Part shown: piece by piece, positions 18,917-30,870 of the stretch
Position numbering within the stretch: position 1 is the first letter of the stretch
Layout of the letters: every line of letters begins with the position of its first letter
Origin: Halioglobus maricola
GTDB lineage: Bacteria > Pseudomonadota > Gammaproteobacteria > Pseudomonadales > Halieaceae
Assembly: GCF_009388985.1 (NCBI RefSeq)
Contig: NZ_CP036422.1
Span: 1 to 64,000 of the forward strand
Reading direction: 5' to 3'
Length of the DNA: 64,000 bases
Position numbers and translations under genes: made by a program
The notes under the pieces: generated by a model
Seen by the model: the letters and a program-made list of their open reading frames with translations, nothing else
What the model was told of the DNA's origin: nothing
The model's database searches: none

Positions 18917-20365
18917 TCAAACGCGCCAGAACATCGGCGTGAACAAAACCAACAAGGTAAATACCTCGAGCCGGCCCAACAACATGGTGAAGCAGAGTAT
19001 GGCCTTGGCGGTATCAGAGATCGACGAGTAGTTTGCCGCCACTTCGCCGAGGCCGGGCCCAAGGTTATTGATGGCGGCTGCCACTGCTGAAAATGCCGTA
19101 GTGAAATCCAGGCCGGTGGCCATCAGCAACAGCATGATAGTGATAAAGCTGGTGGTGTAGACGGCAAAGAAGCTCCAAACGGCACTTACCACGCTTGCTT
19201 CTACCCTGCGGCGCCCTACTTTCAGGGGAATGATCGCGTTCGGGTGAATAAGTTGTTTCATTTCGCGCACGCCCTGCTTGTAAATCAGCATCAGACGCAT
19301 CGCTTTCATGCCTCCGCCGGTGGATCCAACACAGCCTCCCATAAATGAGAACATCAGTAGCATCACAGGCAGGAAAGACGGCCAGTGGGCAAAGTCCTGG
19401 GTCGCGAAGCCTGTTGTGGTCGTGATGGAAATGGCCTGGAAAATACCGTGTACGACGGCATCTGAGGCCACCAGGGTCTCACTGATGATGAGATAGGCAC
19501 ATGTTGTTGCCACGCAGATCAGCAGCACGCTCGAGAAAAAGCGTGTCTCTGAGTCCTTGCGGTAGGGGGCGATACTGCGCCGGCGCCAGAAAATAAAGTG
19601 CAGGCCAAAGTTGATCGCCGAGATATACATAAACAAGCTGCAGATCATCAGGATCGTATTGCTCTCAAAATAACCCATGCTGGCGTCGTGCGTGGAGAAG
19701 CCGCCGATGGCGACGGTAGAGAGAGAGTGGGCAATCGCGTCGAAGCCCGTCATACCTGCAGCCCAATAGCAGAGCGCGCAAACGATGGTCAGGGAGATGT
19801 AGACGGTCGCCAGCGCCTTGGCGGTTTCGGTGATTCGAGGAGTGAGTTTGCTGTCTTTGGATGGCCCGGGTGTTTCCGCTTTGTAGAGCTGCATCCCGCC
19901 GATGCCAAGCATTGGCAGTACGGCAACGGCGACTACGATGATGCCGATGCCGCCCATCCACTGGAGTAGCTGACGATAGATCAAGATCGATTGCGGCAGT
20001 GTATCCAGCCCCACGATCACGGTCGCGCCAGTGGTGGTCAGGCCAGAGATAGATTCGAAGATGGCCTCGGTTGTGCTCAGTTGGAGGCTGTCGGTGAGGG
20101 CGAAGGGCAAGGCACCGAACAGCCCCAGCACGCTCCAGAATAACGAGGTGATCAGAAAGCCGTCCCGAATCCTTAGCTCGTGCTTGGCATTCATTACCGG
20201 CACCCAGATAGCCAGGCCGGAAAAAAAGGTGATGGCCAGTGCCATCAGGAAACCGTTGGCGGTATTGTCATCGTTCAACAAGGCCAGTACCAGCGGTACC
20301 AGCATAGTGCTCGAGAACAGCATCAGCAGAATGCCGAGGATGCGGAAAGATACGGACAGGTGCAT
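18917..20365 (-). CDS. trkH: Trk-type potassium uptake membrane protein TrkH
   Basis: TrkH is the ion-conducting subunit of the Trk potassium transporter. The 482-residue protein has multiple membrane helices and the four pore-loop selectivity regions, recognisable as TTTGATV, STVAIGGFSTHDAS, TTTGFATQDF and INNLGPGLGEV. Its start lies 3 bases after the trkA stop, so TrkA and TrkH are co-produced. It is the last gene of the def-fmt-rsmB-trkA-trkH array. Confidence 0.95.
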   Translation of the reverse strand: MHLSVSFRILGILLMLFSSTMLVPLVLALLNDDNTANGFLMALAITFFSGLAIWVPVMNAKHELRIRDGFLITSLFWSVLGLFGALPFALTDSLQLSTTEAIFESISGLTTTGATVIVGLDTLPQSILIYRQLLQWMGGIGIIVVAVAVLPMLGIGGMQLYKAETPGPSKDSKLTPRITETAKALATVYISLTIVCALCYWAAGMTGFDAIAHSLSTVAIGGFSTHDASMGYFESNTILMICSLFMYISAINFGLHFIFWRRRSIAPYRKDSETRFFSSVLLICVATTCAYLIISETLVASDAVVHGIFQAISITTTTGFATQDFAHWPSFLPVMLLMFSFMGGCVGSTGGGMKAMRLMLIYKQGVREMKQLIHPNAIIPLKVGRRRVEASVVSAVWSFFAVYTTSFITIMLLLMATGLDFTTAFSAVAAAINNLGPGLGEVAANYSSISDTAKAILCFTMLLGRLEVFTLLVLFTPMFWRV

Positions 20366-20368
20366 GGC

Positions 20369-21742
20369 CTAGAAGAACCCGAAGCCTACGGCGAAAAGCT
20401 TCTCCACGGCGCTGATCTTATGTCTGTCTACCAGGAACAGGATAACGTGATCGTCGGTCTCGACCACCACGTGACTGTGGGCGATCAGTACGTCCTCGCC
20501 GCGCACAATGGCGCCGATGGTGACGCCCTCGGGCAAAGGGATTTCGTCCAGGCGGCGCCCCACCACTTTGCTGGAATAGGCATCTCCATGGGCAGTGACT
20601 TCAATAGCCTCGGCGGCACCGCGGCGCAAGGAGTGCACATTGCTGATATCGCCACGGCGCACGTGAGTGAGCAGGCTGCCGATGGTGATCTGCTGGGGCG
20701 AGATGGCGATATCGATCTCATCCCCGACAAGTTCCGCGTAGGCTGAATTGGTGATCAGGGTAATGACCTTTTTTGCCCCCATGCGCTTGGCCAGCATCGA
20801 CATCATGATGTTTGATTCGTCGTTGTTGGTCAGCGCGCAGAACACATCGGTAGCCTCGATGTTTTCCTGGAAGAGTAACTGTGGCTCAGAGGCGCTCCCG
20901 TTGAGCACGATGGTGTGCTTGAGCCGCTCAGACAACACCTTGCAGCGGTCGTAGGATTGTTCGATAACCTTGACCTTGTAGTCGTCCTCAATGGACAGGG
21001 CCAGGGTGGCGCCGATATTGCCTCCGCCGGCGATCATTACTCGCTTATAGGGCTTATCGACCTTGCGCATCTCTGCCATCACGGCGCGGATATTTTTCCT
21101 CGCGGCGATGAAGAAGATTTCGTCATCGGCTTCTACCACCGTGTCGCCCTCAGGCATGATGGCGCGGTCCTGGCGGAAGATCGCGGCGACTCGCGTGTCC
21201 ACCTTGGGCATGTGGTTACGAATTTCCTGCAATTCGTGGCCCACGATGGGACCGCCGTGATAAGCGCGAACGGCGACGAGCTGTACCTTGCCTTCGGCAA
21301 AGTCGAGCACTTGCAGGGCGCCCGGGTTGGCGATGAGTTGCTGGATGTTCTTGGTCACCAGTTGTTCCGGGCCAATGATCACATCCACGGGAATGTGATC
21401 CCGGGTAAATAGCAGTTCCTGGTGCGCGAGGTAGTTTGGCGAGCGTACCCGAGAAATCTTCGTGGGTGTGTTGAACAAGGTATGGGCAACCTGACAGGCC
21501 ATCATGTTGATTTCGTCTGAGTTAGTTACAGCGATCAACATGTCGGCGTCTTCGGCGCCAGCCTTGAACAGGGTGTTGGGGTGCGAAGCACCGCCTGTGA
21601 CGGTACCGATGTCGAGGCGATCCTGCAGGGAGCGGAGCTTACCGCCGTCCGTGTCTACGACAGTGATGTCGTTTTGCTCGTTGGCCAGGTGCTCGGCAAG
21701 CGTGCCGCCAACCTGGCCTGCACCGAGAATAATGATTTTCAT
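20369..21742 (-). CDS. trkA: Trk system potassium transporter regulatory subunit TrkA
   Basis: TrkA is the cytoplasmic NAD-binding gating subunit of Trk. I chose ATG 21742, giving 457 residues beginning [20 protein letters not shown]; the open frame extends upstream but that part lacks similarity. Two tandem RCK modules are visible, each starting with a Rossmann glycine motif: GAGQVGG (7-13) and [11 protein letters not shown] near residue 240. Each RCK-C subdomain follows. It lies 100 bases downstream of rsmB and 3 bases upstream of trkH. Confidence 0.95.
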   Translation of the reverse strand: MKIIILGAGQVGGTLAEHLANEQNDITVVDTDGGKLRSLQDRLDIGTVTGGASHPNTLFKAGAEDADMLIAVTNSDEINMMACQVAHTLFNTPTKISRVRSPNYLAHQELLFTRDHIPVDVIIGPEQLVTKNIQQLIANPGALQVLDFAEGKVQLVAVRAYHGGPIVGHELQEIRNHMPKVDTRVAAIFRQDRAIMPEGDTVVEADDEIFFIAARKNIRAVMAEMRKVDKPYKRVMIAGGGNIGATLALSIEDDYKVKVIEQSYDRCKVLSERLKHTIVLNGSASEPQLLFQENIEATDVFCALTNNDESNIMMSMLAKRMGAKKVITLITNSAYAELVGDEIDIAISPQQITIGSLLTHVRRGDISNVHSLRRGAAEAIEVTAHGDAYSSKVVGRRLDEIPLPEGVTIGAIVRGEDVLIAHSHVVVETDDHVILFLVDRHKISAVEKLFAVGFGFF

Positions 21743-21842
21743 AGTTGCGGACGGGGCTCCCCCTGAATACGAGGAACAATAAAGAAAAGGCCGACACAAT
21801 GTAAGGCCTGCAACTTGGCAATTTGCACACCCCTGACCAGGG

Positions 21843-23135
21843 TCAGTTTTTTCTGAGCACGCAGTAGTAGAGTCCGTCCGGGCCGGCGCTGGTCGGGAGC
21901 AGTTGCCGCCCGTGCTGGGTTGCTTCCCCCCAGGCCATAGGCAGGGAGGTGCAAGACGCCTCCTGTTGCTGGGAGAGAAAACGGCCAATCGTGCCGTCGT
22001 TTTCCCCGGGGATAACCGAGCAAGTTGCGTAAACCAGAGTACCGCCAGGGCGAAGCAGTGGCCAAAGCCCCTGCAATATCGACAGCTGCAGGTCGCTGAA
22101 CCCCGCCACGTCTTCCGCAAGCCTGAGCGACTTCACATCGGGGTGGCGCCGGATCACACCGGTCGCAGAACAGGGTGCATCTATGAGGATCCGGTCAAAA
22201 CTGGCGTTGGCGAGCTGGCCGGGTGGTTGGGCGCCATCGCCTTCGAGCAGTTCAGCGCCCAGCGCCAGCCGCTCGAGGTTTTCCTGAACCCGCAAGAGGC
22301 GTTGGGGGTCGACATCCATGGCAATAATGTCGGCCAGATCTGGCTGCATCTCCAACAGATGACCGGTTTTGCCGCCCGGGGCGGCACAGGCATCCAGTAT
22401 CCGGTCGCCGGGTTGGGGGTCCACGACGATTGCGGCCATTTGGGCTCCCTCGTCCTGCACGCTCACCTCGCCCTCAGCAAAGCCTGGCAAGGCTGCCACG
22501 TCCATCGGTTGCGTTAGATAAACCGCTGCGGGGCTGAGTTCGCCGGCGCGGGCCTCGATGTCGGCTGCAGCAAGTTTGGTCAGGAAGTCTGCGCGGGTGA
22601 TGCGGCTGAGGTTTACTCGCAGCACCATCGGCGGTTGTTCATTGTTTACCGCGACCATACTTGCAGCGTGCTCCGGCCAGCCCTGGTGCAGTGCCTGGTA
22701 GAGCCAGTCCGGGTGACAATCGCGTGCGGCGGGTGAAAGCTCAGCTACAAGGCTCTCCGCTTCCCGTAGAAAACGCCGCAAGACGGCATTGGTCATGCCC
22801 TTGGCCCAGTTCTTCTTCAGGCCCCGTGTGGCGCCTACGGTTGCTGACACCGCGGCGTGATCGGGGATGCGTGTCTCTTCCAGTTGGTACAGGCCGCAGA
22901 GCAGCAGGGCGTGCACATCACTGTCCTTGTCGCGCAGGGGTTTGTCGAGTAGCTGCTGTAAAAGTGCTTCCAGCCGGGGAGCCCGGCGCAGCGTGCCGTA
23001 GCACAGTTGTTGTAGCAGGCCCCGGTCACGCGGGCTTACTTTGTCGAGCATGGGCGGCAAGACCCGGTTCAGGGAGCGGCCATCGAATACATCTGCCAGC
23101 ACTCTGGCGGCGGCTACACGGGTGTCCATCGCCAT
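21843..23135 (-). CDS. rsmB: 16S rRNA (cytosine(967)-C(5))-methyltransferase RsmB
   Basis: RsmB methylates C967 of 16S rRNA using SAM. The 430-residue protein has an N-terminal NusB-like domain (about 1-140) and a C-terminal RsmB/Nop2 methyltransferase domain with the SAM motif [13 protein letters not shown], the catalytic [15 protein letters not shown] and a second cysteine motif VYATCSV. Its ATG overlaps the fmt stop in TAATG, so translation is coupled. A second in-frame ATG two codons in is also possible. Confidence 0.95.
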   Translation of the reverse strand: MAMDTRVAAARVLADVFDGRSLNRVLPPMLDKVSPRDRGLLQQLCYGTLRRAPRLEALLQQLLDKPLRDKDSDVHALLLCGLYQLEETRIPDHAAVSATVGATRGLKKNWAKGMTNAVLRRFLREAESLVAELSPAARDCHPDWLYQALHQGWPEHAASMVAVNNEQPPMVLRVNLSRITRADFLTKLAAADIEARAGELSPAAVYLTQPMDVAALPGFAEGEVSVQDEGAQMAAIVVDPQPGDRILDACAAPGGKTGHLLEMQPDLADIIAMDVDPQRLLRVQENLERLALGAELLEGDGAQPPGQLANASFDRILIDAPCSATGVIRRHPDVKSLRLAEDVAGFSDLQLSILQGLWPLLRPGGTLVYATCSVIPGENDGTIGRFLSQQQEASCTSLPMAWGEATQHGRQLLPTSAGPDGLYYCVLRKN

Positions 23136-24103
23136 TAGTTTTCTGCCTGTGGAAGTGGTTGAAATTGTGTGCCTGGGCTCAGGAGGTCGGCGCTACCGTT
23201 GAGCGCTTGTTCTGCGCTCAATGGTTTACCGCCTGGCAACTGCAGGCGCTCAATGGCCAGCTGGCCTGTACCGCAATTGACCAGGATGCCATCTCGACCG
23301 GCTCTTAGAATGGTTCCTGGAGGCTCACCAAGCGGCGCGTTACCCGCCGGTCGGGCACTCCAAATCTTGACTCTCTGGCCGTTCAACAGGCTGAAGCATA
23401 CCGGGAACGGGTTGAAGGCACGGATCGCCAGATCCAGCTCGGCCGCGTCCCGGTGCCAGTCGATTTCTGCCTCTGCCTTGAGAATTTTGTGGGCGTAGTT
23501 TGCCTGGCTATCGTCTTGCTGTTGGGCGCGCTGCTGGTGCCCGGGAAGGTCGGCTAGAACGTCGAGTAACAGCGGGGCACCGCAATGGGCGAGCTCATCA
23601 TGCAGGCTGGCGGCGGTCGTTTCAGGGCCAATAGGCACGCTGGCGGTGGCCAGCATGGCGCCGGTGTCCAGGCCTGCATCCATCTGCATGATGGTCGTGC
23701 CGGACTGTGCATCGCCGGCTTCGATGGCTCTCTGGATCGGGGCTGCACCGCGCCAGCGGGGCAATAGCGATGCGTGAACATTGATACATCCCAGACGCGG
23801 TGCCTGCAGCACTTCCGTCGGCAAAATCAAGCCGTAGGCCACGACGATCATTGCATCCGCACCGAGCGCAGCGAGTTCTGCCTGCGCCTCTGGCGTTTTC
23901 AGGCTGGCGGGTTGGTAGACCGGGATGCCGGCCGCTTCGGCGAACTGTTTGACCGGGCTGGCCTGTAGCTTCTTGCCTCTCCCGGCGGGGCGGTCGGGTT
24001 GCGTGTAGACAGCTATAAGTTGGTGCTCACTTTCATTTAGGGCCTTTAAGTGAGAAGCCGAGAATTCCGGTGTGCCGGCAAAAATCAGTTTGAGGGGGGT
24101 CAT
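23135..24103 (-). CDS. fmt: Methionyl-tRNA formyltransferase
   Basis: Fmt formylates initiator Met-tRNA with 10-formyl-THF. The 322-residue protein starts KLIFAGTPEFSA and has the catalytic region CINVHASLLPRWRGAAPIQRAI containing the Asn-His pair and a later conserved Asp block (MDAGLDTGAM), plus the C-terminal OB-like domain. It starts 2 bases after the def stop, forming the standard def-fmt pair. Confidence 0.96.
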   Translation of the reverse strand: MTPLKLIFAGTPEFSASHLKALNESEHQLIAVYTQPDRPAGRGKKLQASPVKQFAEAAGIPVYQPASLKTPEAQAELAALGADAMIVVAYGLILPTEVLQAPRLGCINVHASLLPRWRGAAPIQRAIEAGDAQSGTTIMQMDAGLDTGAMLATASVPIGPETTAASLHDELAHCGAPLLLDVLADLPGHQQRAQQQDDSQANYAHKILKAEAEIDWHRDAAELDLAIRAFNPFPVCFSLLNGQRVKIWSARPAGNAPLGEPPGTILRAGRDGILVNCGTGQLAIERLQLPGGKPLSAEQALNGSADLLSPGTQFQPLPQAEN

Positions 24104-24105
24104 AA

Positions 24106-24612
24106 TCAGGCCCGGCGACGCTGGCTTTTCTCCAGCTTGCTACGGATGCGTTTGCGCTTTAGTGGTGACAAGTAGTCGACGAAAAGTTTGCCGTCCAGAT
24201 GGTCGATTTCGTGCTGTAGGCAGATTGCCAGCAGGCCGTCGAGCTCGTTGCTGAACTCAGCGCCATCGCGATCCAGGGCCGTTACTCGTATCCGTTGCGG
24301 CCGATTGACCGTCTCATAGTAGCCGGGCACCGACAGGCAGCCCTCGTCGTACTGGCCCAGTTCGGGGTCCAGTATCTCGACAGCCGGGTTGATGAAAACC
24401 ATGGGGTCGGTCTGGTCTTCCGACAGGTCGATCACCAGAATGCGCTCATGCACGTTCACCTGGGTGGCGGCCAGACCGATACCCGGGGCGTCGTACATGG
24501 TTTCCAGCATGTCGTCGATCAGGGTGCGGTGTTTGTCGGTGACCTCGCTTACGGGTGTTGCCACAGTGCGCAGGCGGGGGTCGGGGAATTCCAGTATCTC
24601 TAGTACTGCCAT
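24106..24612 (-). CDS. def: Peptide deformylase
   Basis: Def removes the N-formyl group from nascent proteins. Starting at ATG 24612 gives 168 residues, the family length, beginning [18 protein letters not shown]. All three metalloenzyme motifs are present: [17 protein letters not shown] (Cys ligand) and [11 protein letters not shown] (HExxH-type). It is the first gene of def-fmt-rsmB-trkA-trkH and divergent from the LysM gene across a 178-base spacer. Confidence 0.97.
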   Translation of the reverse strand: MAVLEILEFPDPRLRTVATPVSEVTDKHRTLIDDMLETMYDAPGIGLAATQVNVHERILVIDLSEDQTDPMVFINPAVEILDPELGQYDEGCLSVPGYYETVNRPQRIRVTALDRDGAEFSNELDGLLAICLQHEIDHLDGKLFVDYLSPLKRKRIRSKLEKSQRRRA

Positions 24613-24790
24613 CAAATCTGCTCTTTTCGGGAATTTTCGGGTGCAGGCCGGGTGCGGGAATAATAACATTTACACTTGCCACCAACACATAGCGGCAGCA
24701 CACTTGATGAAGTGATTATACTGCCTTGGAATATGGGGAGCCTAATAACGTCTATATTTGTCATTATTGGGTGATTGAGGCTATGCAGGG

Positions 24791-25831
24791 ATGAAAAAAA
24801 TGAAAACAAGGTCATTCTCGATTTTTGTACTGCTCGGAGCGCTGTTTTTTAGCGGCTGGTTGCACGCAGCGGTAGAACTGAATGAAGACGTACCCGAGGT
24901 CTATATCGTCAAGAAGGGCGATACTCTCTGGGGCATCTCAGGTATGTATTTGCGTGAACCCTGGCTCTGGCCTGAGTTGTGGGACGTAAACCCCCAGATC
25001 GACAACCCTCACCTCATTTACCCGGGTGACGAACTGTACCTGGTGTGGGTGGACGGCAACCCCCGTCTGCGCATGCGTCGTGGCCGGGATGTAAAACTGG
25101 ACCCATCCATGCGGGTCTCTCCGCTGGATCTGGCGATACCTGTTATTCCGCTGGATGAGATTGGTGCCTTCCTCGCTCGCCACCGAATTGTCAGCGCCAA
25201 CGAGATGAACGATTCCGCCTATGTTGTGTCTGGTGATCAGGGTCATTTGTTAAGTACTCCGGGAGACAAGATATACGGCCGCGGCTACTTCCCTGAGGGT
25301 GAGCGGGCCTATGGCATCTACCGTTCTGGTGACATCTACCGCGACCCGTTCACGGAAGAACTGTTGGGTTATCAGGCTATGGATATTGGTGGCGCCAAGC
25401 TGCTGTCCAGTAACGAAGATCGCATAACCGAATTGCAGATCAACCGTGTGTCCGAGGAAGTGCGTAACGGCGACCGTCTGTTGCCGCTGGAAGAGAAGGT
25501 GCTGGACGCCACTTTCCAGCCGCGTGCACCGGAAACTGAGATTACAGACGGCTACATGGTCGCTGTTGACGGCGGCGTCACCCAGATCGGCACCACAGAT
25601 ATCGTGGTATTGAACAAGGGTGATCGCGACGGCCTGGAGGTCGGCCACGTGTTGGCGATCTACCAGACGGGTGAACTGGTATTTGACAAGGTCACTGAGG
25701 AGAACGTGCGCCTGCCGGACTCCCGCGCGGGCCTGGCCATGGTCTTCGAAGTTTTCGAAAAAGCCAGCTATGCCATTGTGATCAAATCGAATCGCGTGTT
25801 GAAGGTTCTCGACAAGGTCAAGAACCCTTAA
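24791..25831 (+). CDS. LysM domain-containing envelope protein
   Basis: A 346-residue exported protein with a signal peptide (about 1-26) and one N-terminal LysM peptidoglycan-binding domain (about 37-84, VYIVKKGDTLWGISGMYL to YPGDELYL). The remaining 260 residues have no domain I can name, but the same architecture occurs at this position, between def and dprA, in Pseudomonas. Probable cell-wall associated protein. Start at ATG 24791, or 24800 (third codon after). The spacer after its stop contains two GC hairpins. Confidence 0.85.
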   Translation: MKKMKTRSFSIFVLLGALFFSGWLHAAVELNEDVPEVYIVKKGDTLWGISGMYLREPWLWPELWDVNPQIDNPHLIYPGDELYLVWVDGNPRLRMRRGRDVKLDPSMRVSPLDLAIPVIPLDEIGAFLARHRIVSANEMNDSAYVVSGDQGHLLSTPGDKIYGRGYFPEGERAYGIYRSGDIYRDPFTEELLGYQAMDIGGAKLLSSNEDRITELQINRVSEEVRNGDRLLPLEEKVLDATFQPRAPETEITDGYMVAVDGGVTQIGTTDIVVLNKGDRDGLEVGHVLAIYQTGELVFDKVTEENVRLPDSRAGLAMVFEVFEKASYAIVIKSNRVLKVLDKVKNP

Positions 25832-25843
25832 CAGCGTAAATCA

Positions 25844-25883
25844 GGCGGCAGGAAGCCGCCCCCGGGGGAGCAGCCCTCCCCTG
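25844..25883. other. Two adjacent GC hairpins between the LysM gene and dprA
   Basis: GGCGGC (25844-25849) pairs with GCCGCC (25855-25860), and a nearby GGGGAG pairs with CTCCCC around 25865-25882. Neither has a T-run, so they may slow or stabilise the transcript rather than end it. Confidence 0.3.
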
Positions 25884-25919
25884 CCCTGAGCCAGCCGACA
25901 TTGCGTCAAGGATGATGTT

Positions 25920-26819
25920 ATGTGTGTTGAAGACCCCCTGCGTGCCGCGCTTAATGCGGTAGACGCTTCAGTGTTATCCCTTGCGGACGACAACTACCCT
26001 CCCTTGTTGCGCGAAATCCCTGACCCGCCTCCTTTACTGTATGCACGGGGCGACCTCTCTCTTTTGCGCGAACCGCAACTTGCCATTGTCGGCGCCCGTA
26101 GCGCGACGGTCGCTGGCCTGAAGCTGGCCGAACAGATAGCGGCGACGGTTGTTGAGGCTGGCCTCCATATCTGCAGTGGCCTGGCCCGGGGGGTCGATGG
26201 GGCCGCCCATCGCGGCGCCTTGCGCGGCGGTGGCAAGACCGTGGCGGTGATGGCCTCCGGTATCGATATCTTGTACCCGGCGCGGCACCGGGCGCTGGGC
26301 GAAGATATTTGTCGCGCCGGGTGCCTGATTACCGAGTTTCCGCCCGGTGTGACGCCGCGCCCCGAGTTCTTTCCACGGCGCAACCGGATAATCAGCGGCA
26401 TGAGCCTGGGTACTCTGGTGGTCGAGGCGGCGCTGCCCAGCGGCTCGCTGATCACTGCCCAGACCGCCCTGGAGCAGGGCCGCGAGGTGTTCGCCCTGCC
26501 CTGGTCTCCCGCCCACAAAGGCGGTGCTGGCTGCCTTAAGCTGCTGCGCGATGGAGCGAAAATGGTGACCAGGGTGGACGACATTCTCGAGGAGCTGGGC
26601 GCCTTGCATGGCCTGCAACTGGACCTGTTACAGCAGGCCGAAGCCGGAACCACCACGCGCTCTGCTGTGCTTGACCTGTTGGGCTGCGAGGTTGTCACGC
26701 TGGATGGACTTATCGAGGCGTCTGGCAGCCCTGCGGCCGAGGTGGTGGCGGAGCTTTCACGCCTGGAGTTAGGTGGTCATATCGAGCGAAGCGCCGGCGG
26801 CTATATCCGTGTAGTGTAG
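25920..26819 (+). CDS. dprA: DNA-processing protein DprA, short form lacking the N-terminal SAM-like domain
   Basis: DprA protects incoming single-stranded DNA and loads RecA during natural transformation. The 299-residue product has the Rossmann-like DNA-binding core: LAIVGARSAT (54-63), SGLARGVDGAAH, RRNRIISGMS and EAALPSGSLITA, and a C-terminal winged-helix (about 235-299). It begins only about 20 residues before the conserved DDNYPPLL, so the usual N-terminal SAM-like domain of 50-70 residues is absent. An in-frame TGA at 25887-25889 and the LysM stop at 25831 leave no room for it. AAGGAT (25908-25913) before ATG 25920 supports this start. Confidence 0.9.
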   Translation: MCVEDPLRAALNAVDASVLSLADDNYPPLLREIPDPPPLLYARGDLSLLREPQLAIVGARSATVAGLKLAEQIAATVVEAGLHICSGLARGVDGAAHRGALRGGGKTVAVMASGIDILYPARHRALGEDICRAGCLITEFPPGVTPRPEFFPRRNRIISGMSLGTLVVEAALPSGSLITAQTALEQGREVFALPWSPAHKGGAGCLKLLRDGAKMVTRVDDILEELGALHGLQLDLLQQAEAGTTTRSAVLDLLGCEVVTLDGLIEASGSPAAEVVAELSRLELGGHIERSAGGYIRVV

Positions 26820-26893
26820 TGCTGAATTCGCTTGCCAAAGCCGCGTTGGTTGGTTAATTTCGCGCTTCTCGGCGGTTCCTGGCAGGCCTTATT

Positions 26894-29268
<2,375 letters not shown>

Positions 29269-29272
<4 letters not shown>

Positions 29273-29829
29273 CCGTTCTCCAGCTCAGCAATGTGTTGGT
29301 CCTTCAGGCGTACATAGTTGTTCGCACTGTAGTTGAAGTAACTCATTTCGCCTTCGCTCAGCGGGCGTTTTTCGCGCGCGGGGCTGCCAGCGTAGAGATA
29401 GCCTGAGCGCAGCCTCTTGCCTGGGGTGACCAGGGCCCCGGCGGCAATAACCACATCGTTTTCAATCACTGCGCCGTCCATCACGGTGGCTCCCATCCCT
29501 ATCAGCACCCGGTCGCCCACGGTGCATCCGTGCAGCGTCGCATTGTGGCCGATGGTGACATCCGCACCGATGATGAGAGGCCAGCCATCAGGGTTGAAGG
29601 GGCCTGCGTGGGTGATATGAAGAACACAGCCGTCCTGGACACTGGTGCGCGGGCCGATCCGAATTCGGTGCATATCTCCGCGGATCGCGACCTGTGGCCA
29701 CACAGACACATCATCTGCCAACTCGACATCGCCGAGGACAACGGCAGAGGGGTCGATTAGCACCCGTTCACCCACGCTGGGACGGGTGCCCTGAAAGCTG
29801 CGCAGGCTGGTATTCGTGTAGTGTTGCAT
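29269..29829 (-). CDS. Gamma-class carbonic anhydrase family protein
   Basis: A 186-residue left-handed beta-helix protein of the YrdA/CaiE-like gamma carbonic anhydrase family. Hexapeptide repeats run through about residues 25-150 (DPSAVVLGDVELADDVSVWPQV and following). Three putative metal-binding histidines appear in VLHITHAG and IGHNATLHG. Whether it has anhydrase activity is not known for this subgroup. ATG start at 29829, divergent from yheV. Its stop overlaps that of aroE by 4 bases. Confidence 0.88.
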
Positions 29830-29908
29830 CGCTGGTCTCGCTGATGTTGGAGGGCTGCTACAATAGCCACCCCCGGGCCTTATGGCCAGTACTCGAGAGC
29901 CGCTGAAG

Positions 29909-30175
29909 ATGAAGTCTGATCACACCCGTCGTCGTTTTATTGCCGGAGCTGTCTGCCCCCGCTGCGGAGCGATGGACAAGATTGTGGTTGATATGGATAC
30001 CCAGCAGCGCGAGTGTGTTGCCTGCGATTTCAGTGAAGCTCGACCTCAGGATAGTGCCGAGCCCAGCGAGGTGCCCACCCGGGTGAGTCGTGCCTCGGCG
30101 CGCCGGGTAGAAACCCCTGCCGAGGTGGTGACGCTGGTTGACCCCCGCCAGGATCCGGGAGAAGACCAGCGCTAG
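29909..30175 (+). CDS. YheV family zinc-ribbon protein
   Basis: An 88-residue protein starting MKSDHTRRRFIAGAVCPRCG with four cysteines in two CxxC pairs (C16/C19 and C36/C39), a zinc-ribbon pattern, followed by a polar, probably disordered tail. It matches the YheV family, whose function is unknown; homologues are often next to prlC. I preferred ATG 29909, preceded by GAGAG, over an upstream in-frame ATG at 29882 with no ribosome site. Its TAG stop shares CTAG with the convergent gene. Confidence 0.8.
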   Translation: MKSDHTRRRFIAGAVCPRCGAMDKIVVDMDTQQRECVACDFSEARPQDSAEPSEVPTRVSRASARRVETPAEVVTLVDPRQDPGEDQR

Positions 30176-30804
30176 CTGGCCAGACGTAACCGGATTTGCT
30201 GCGGTGAACCGGTCAGGGTAGTGCTGTCCACCAGCGGAGGGATAGGGACATCGGTGCCAGGTAGTGATTTCACCCTGGCCCAGACGTGCTCACTTTGCAG
30301 CAGGTTGGAGGCCGCAAATTGGACGAGTCGCTCCAGTCGCGTGGCGAATTCGTCGCCCAGCAGATGATGCACAATCAGGTTGGCTTCGGTCATGTCCAGG
30401 GGCAGCAGTGGCCGCTGAACATGGCGGACGTGGTGGTCGTTAACTTCCTCCAGCAAGCGATGTGCGAGAAAGGCCTCGTCCAATACTGCTTCCAGGCCAC
30501 CAACATCGGGTAATTCCCCGGGCGGGCAGAGAAAGTAATCCTCCGCCATATGCAGGAAGGGGGCGGCATAATCGAAAAACCCCAGCCGTTTGCTCACCGC
30601 CGTTACCAGGCTCAGGCACCCAGGCACGCTTTCCACGTAATCGATCACGAACGCAAGCAGGGCGTCTTCTTCGCCGTCTTTTGGAAACTCAAGTTTGGAA
30701 CGCAGCGCTGGTAGGCGTTGCCGTAGCCGTTGTTGGAAATCATTCGTCCGCGCTTCATGGGCCAACGCAGCGTTGATGCTTTCCCTGATATCGGTAGTGC
30801 TCAT
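30172..30804 (-). CDS. Conserved hypothetical protein, mostly helical
   Basis: A 210-residue soluble protein with no signal peptide or membrane helix that I cannot assign to a named family. It is predicted to be mainly alpha-helical, with a conserved-looking core PGCLSLVTAVSKRLGFFDYA and a histidine-rich segment EEVNDHHVRHVQRPLL. Position next to yheV and a gamma carbonic anhydrase is reminiscent of a Pseudomonas neighbourhood near prlC. ATG 30804 was preferred to an in-frame TTG at 30819, which has no ribosome site. The stop overlaps that of yheV. Confidence 0.7.
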   Translation of the reverse strand: MSTTDIRESINAALAHEARTNDFQQRLRQRLPALRSKLEFPKDGEEDALLAFVIDYVESVPGCLSLVTAVSKRLGFFDYAAPFLHMAEDYFLCPPGELPDVGGLEAVLDEAFLAHRLLEEVNDHHVRHVQRPLLPLDMTEANLIVHHLLGDEFATRLERLVQFAASNLLQSEHVWARVKSLPGTDVPIPPLVDSTTLTGSPQQIRLRLAS

Positions 30805-30870
30805 ACCGCCACCCGACAAGGAGTTGTTACCATAGGTAGTGATAAAGGCTAGTACAAAGCGTTGGATTTG

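Noticed and set aside
21743..22120. Longer TrkA starting at 22120
   Set aside because: The extra 126 residues overlap the end of rsmB, are Arg/Pro/Cys-rich and lack similarity; [13 protein letters not shown] is the canonical N-terminus.
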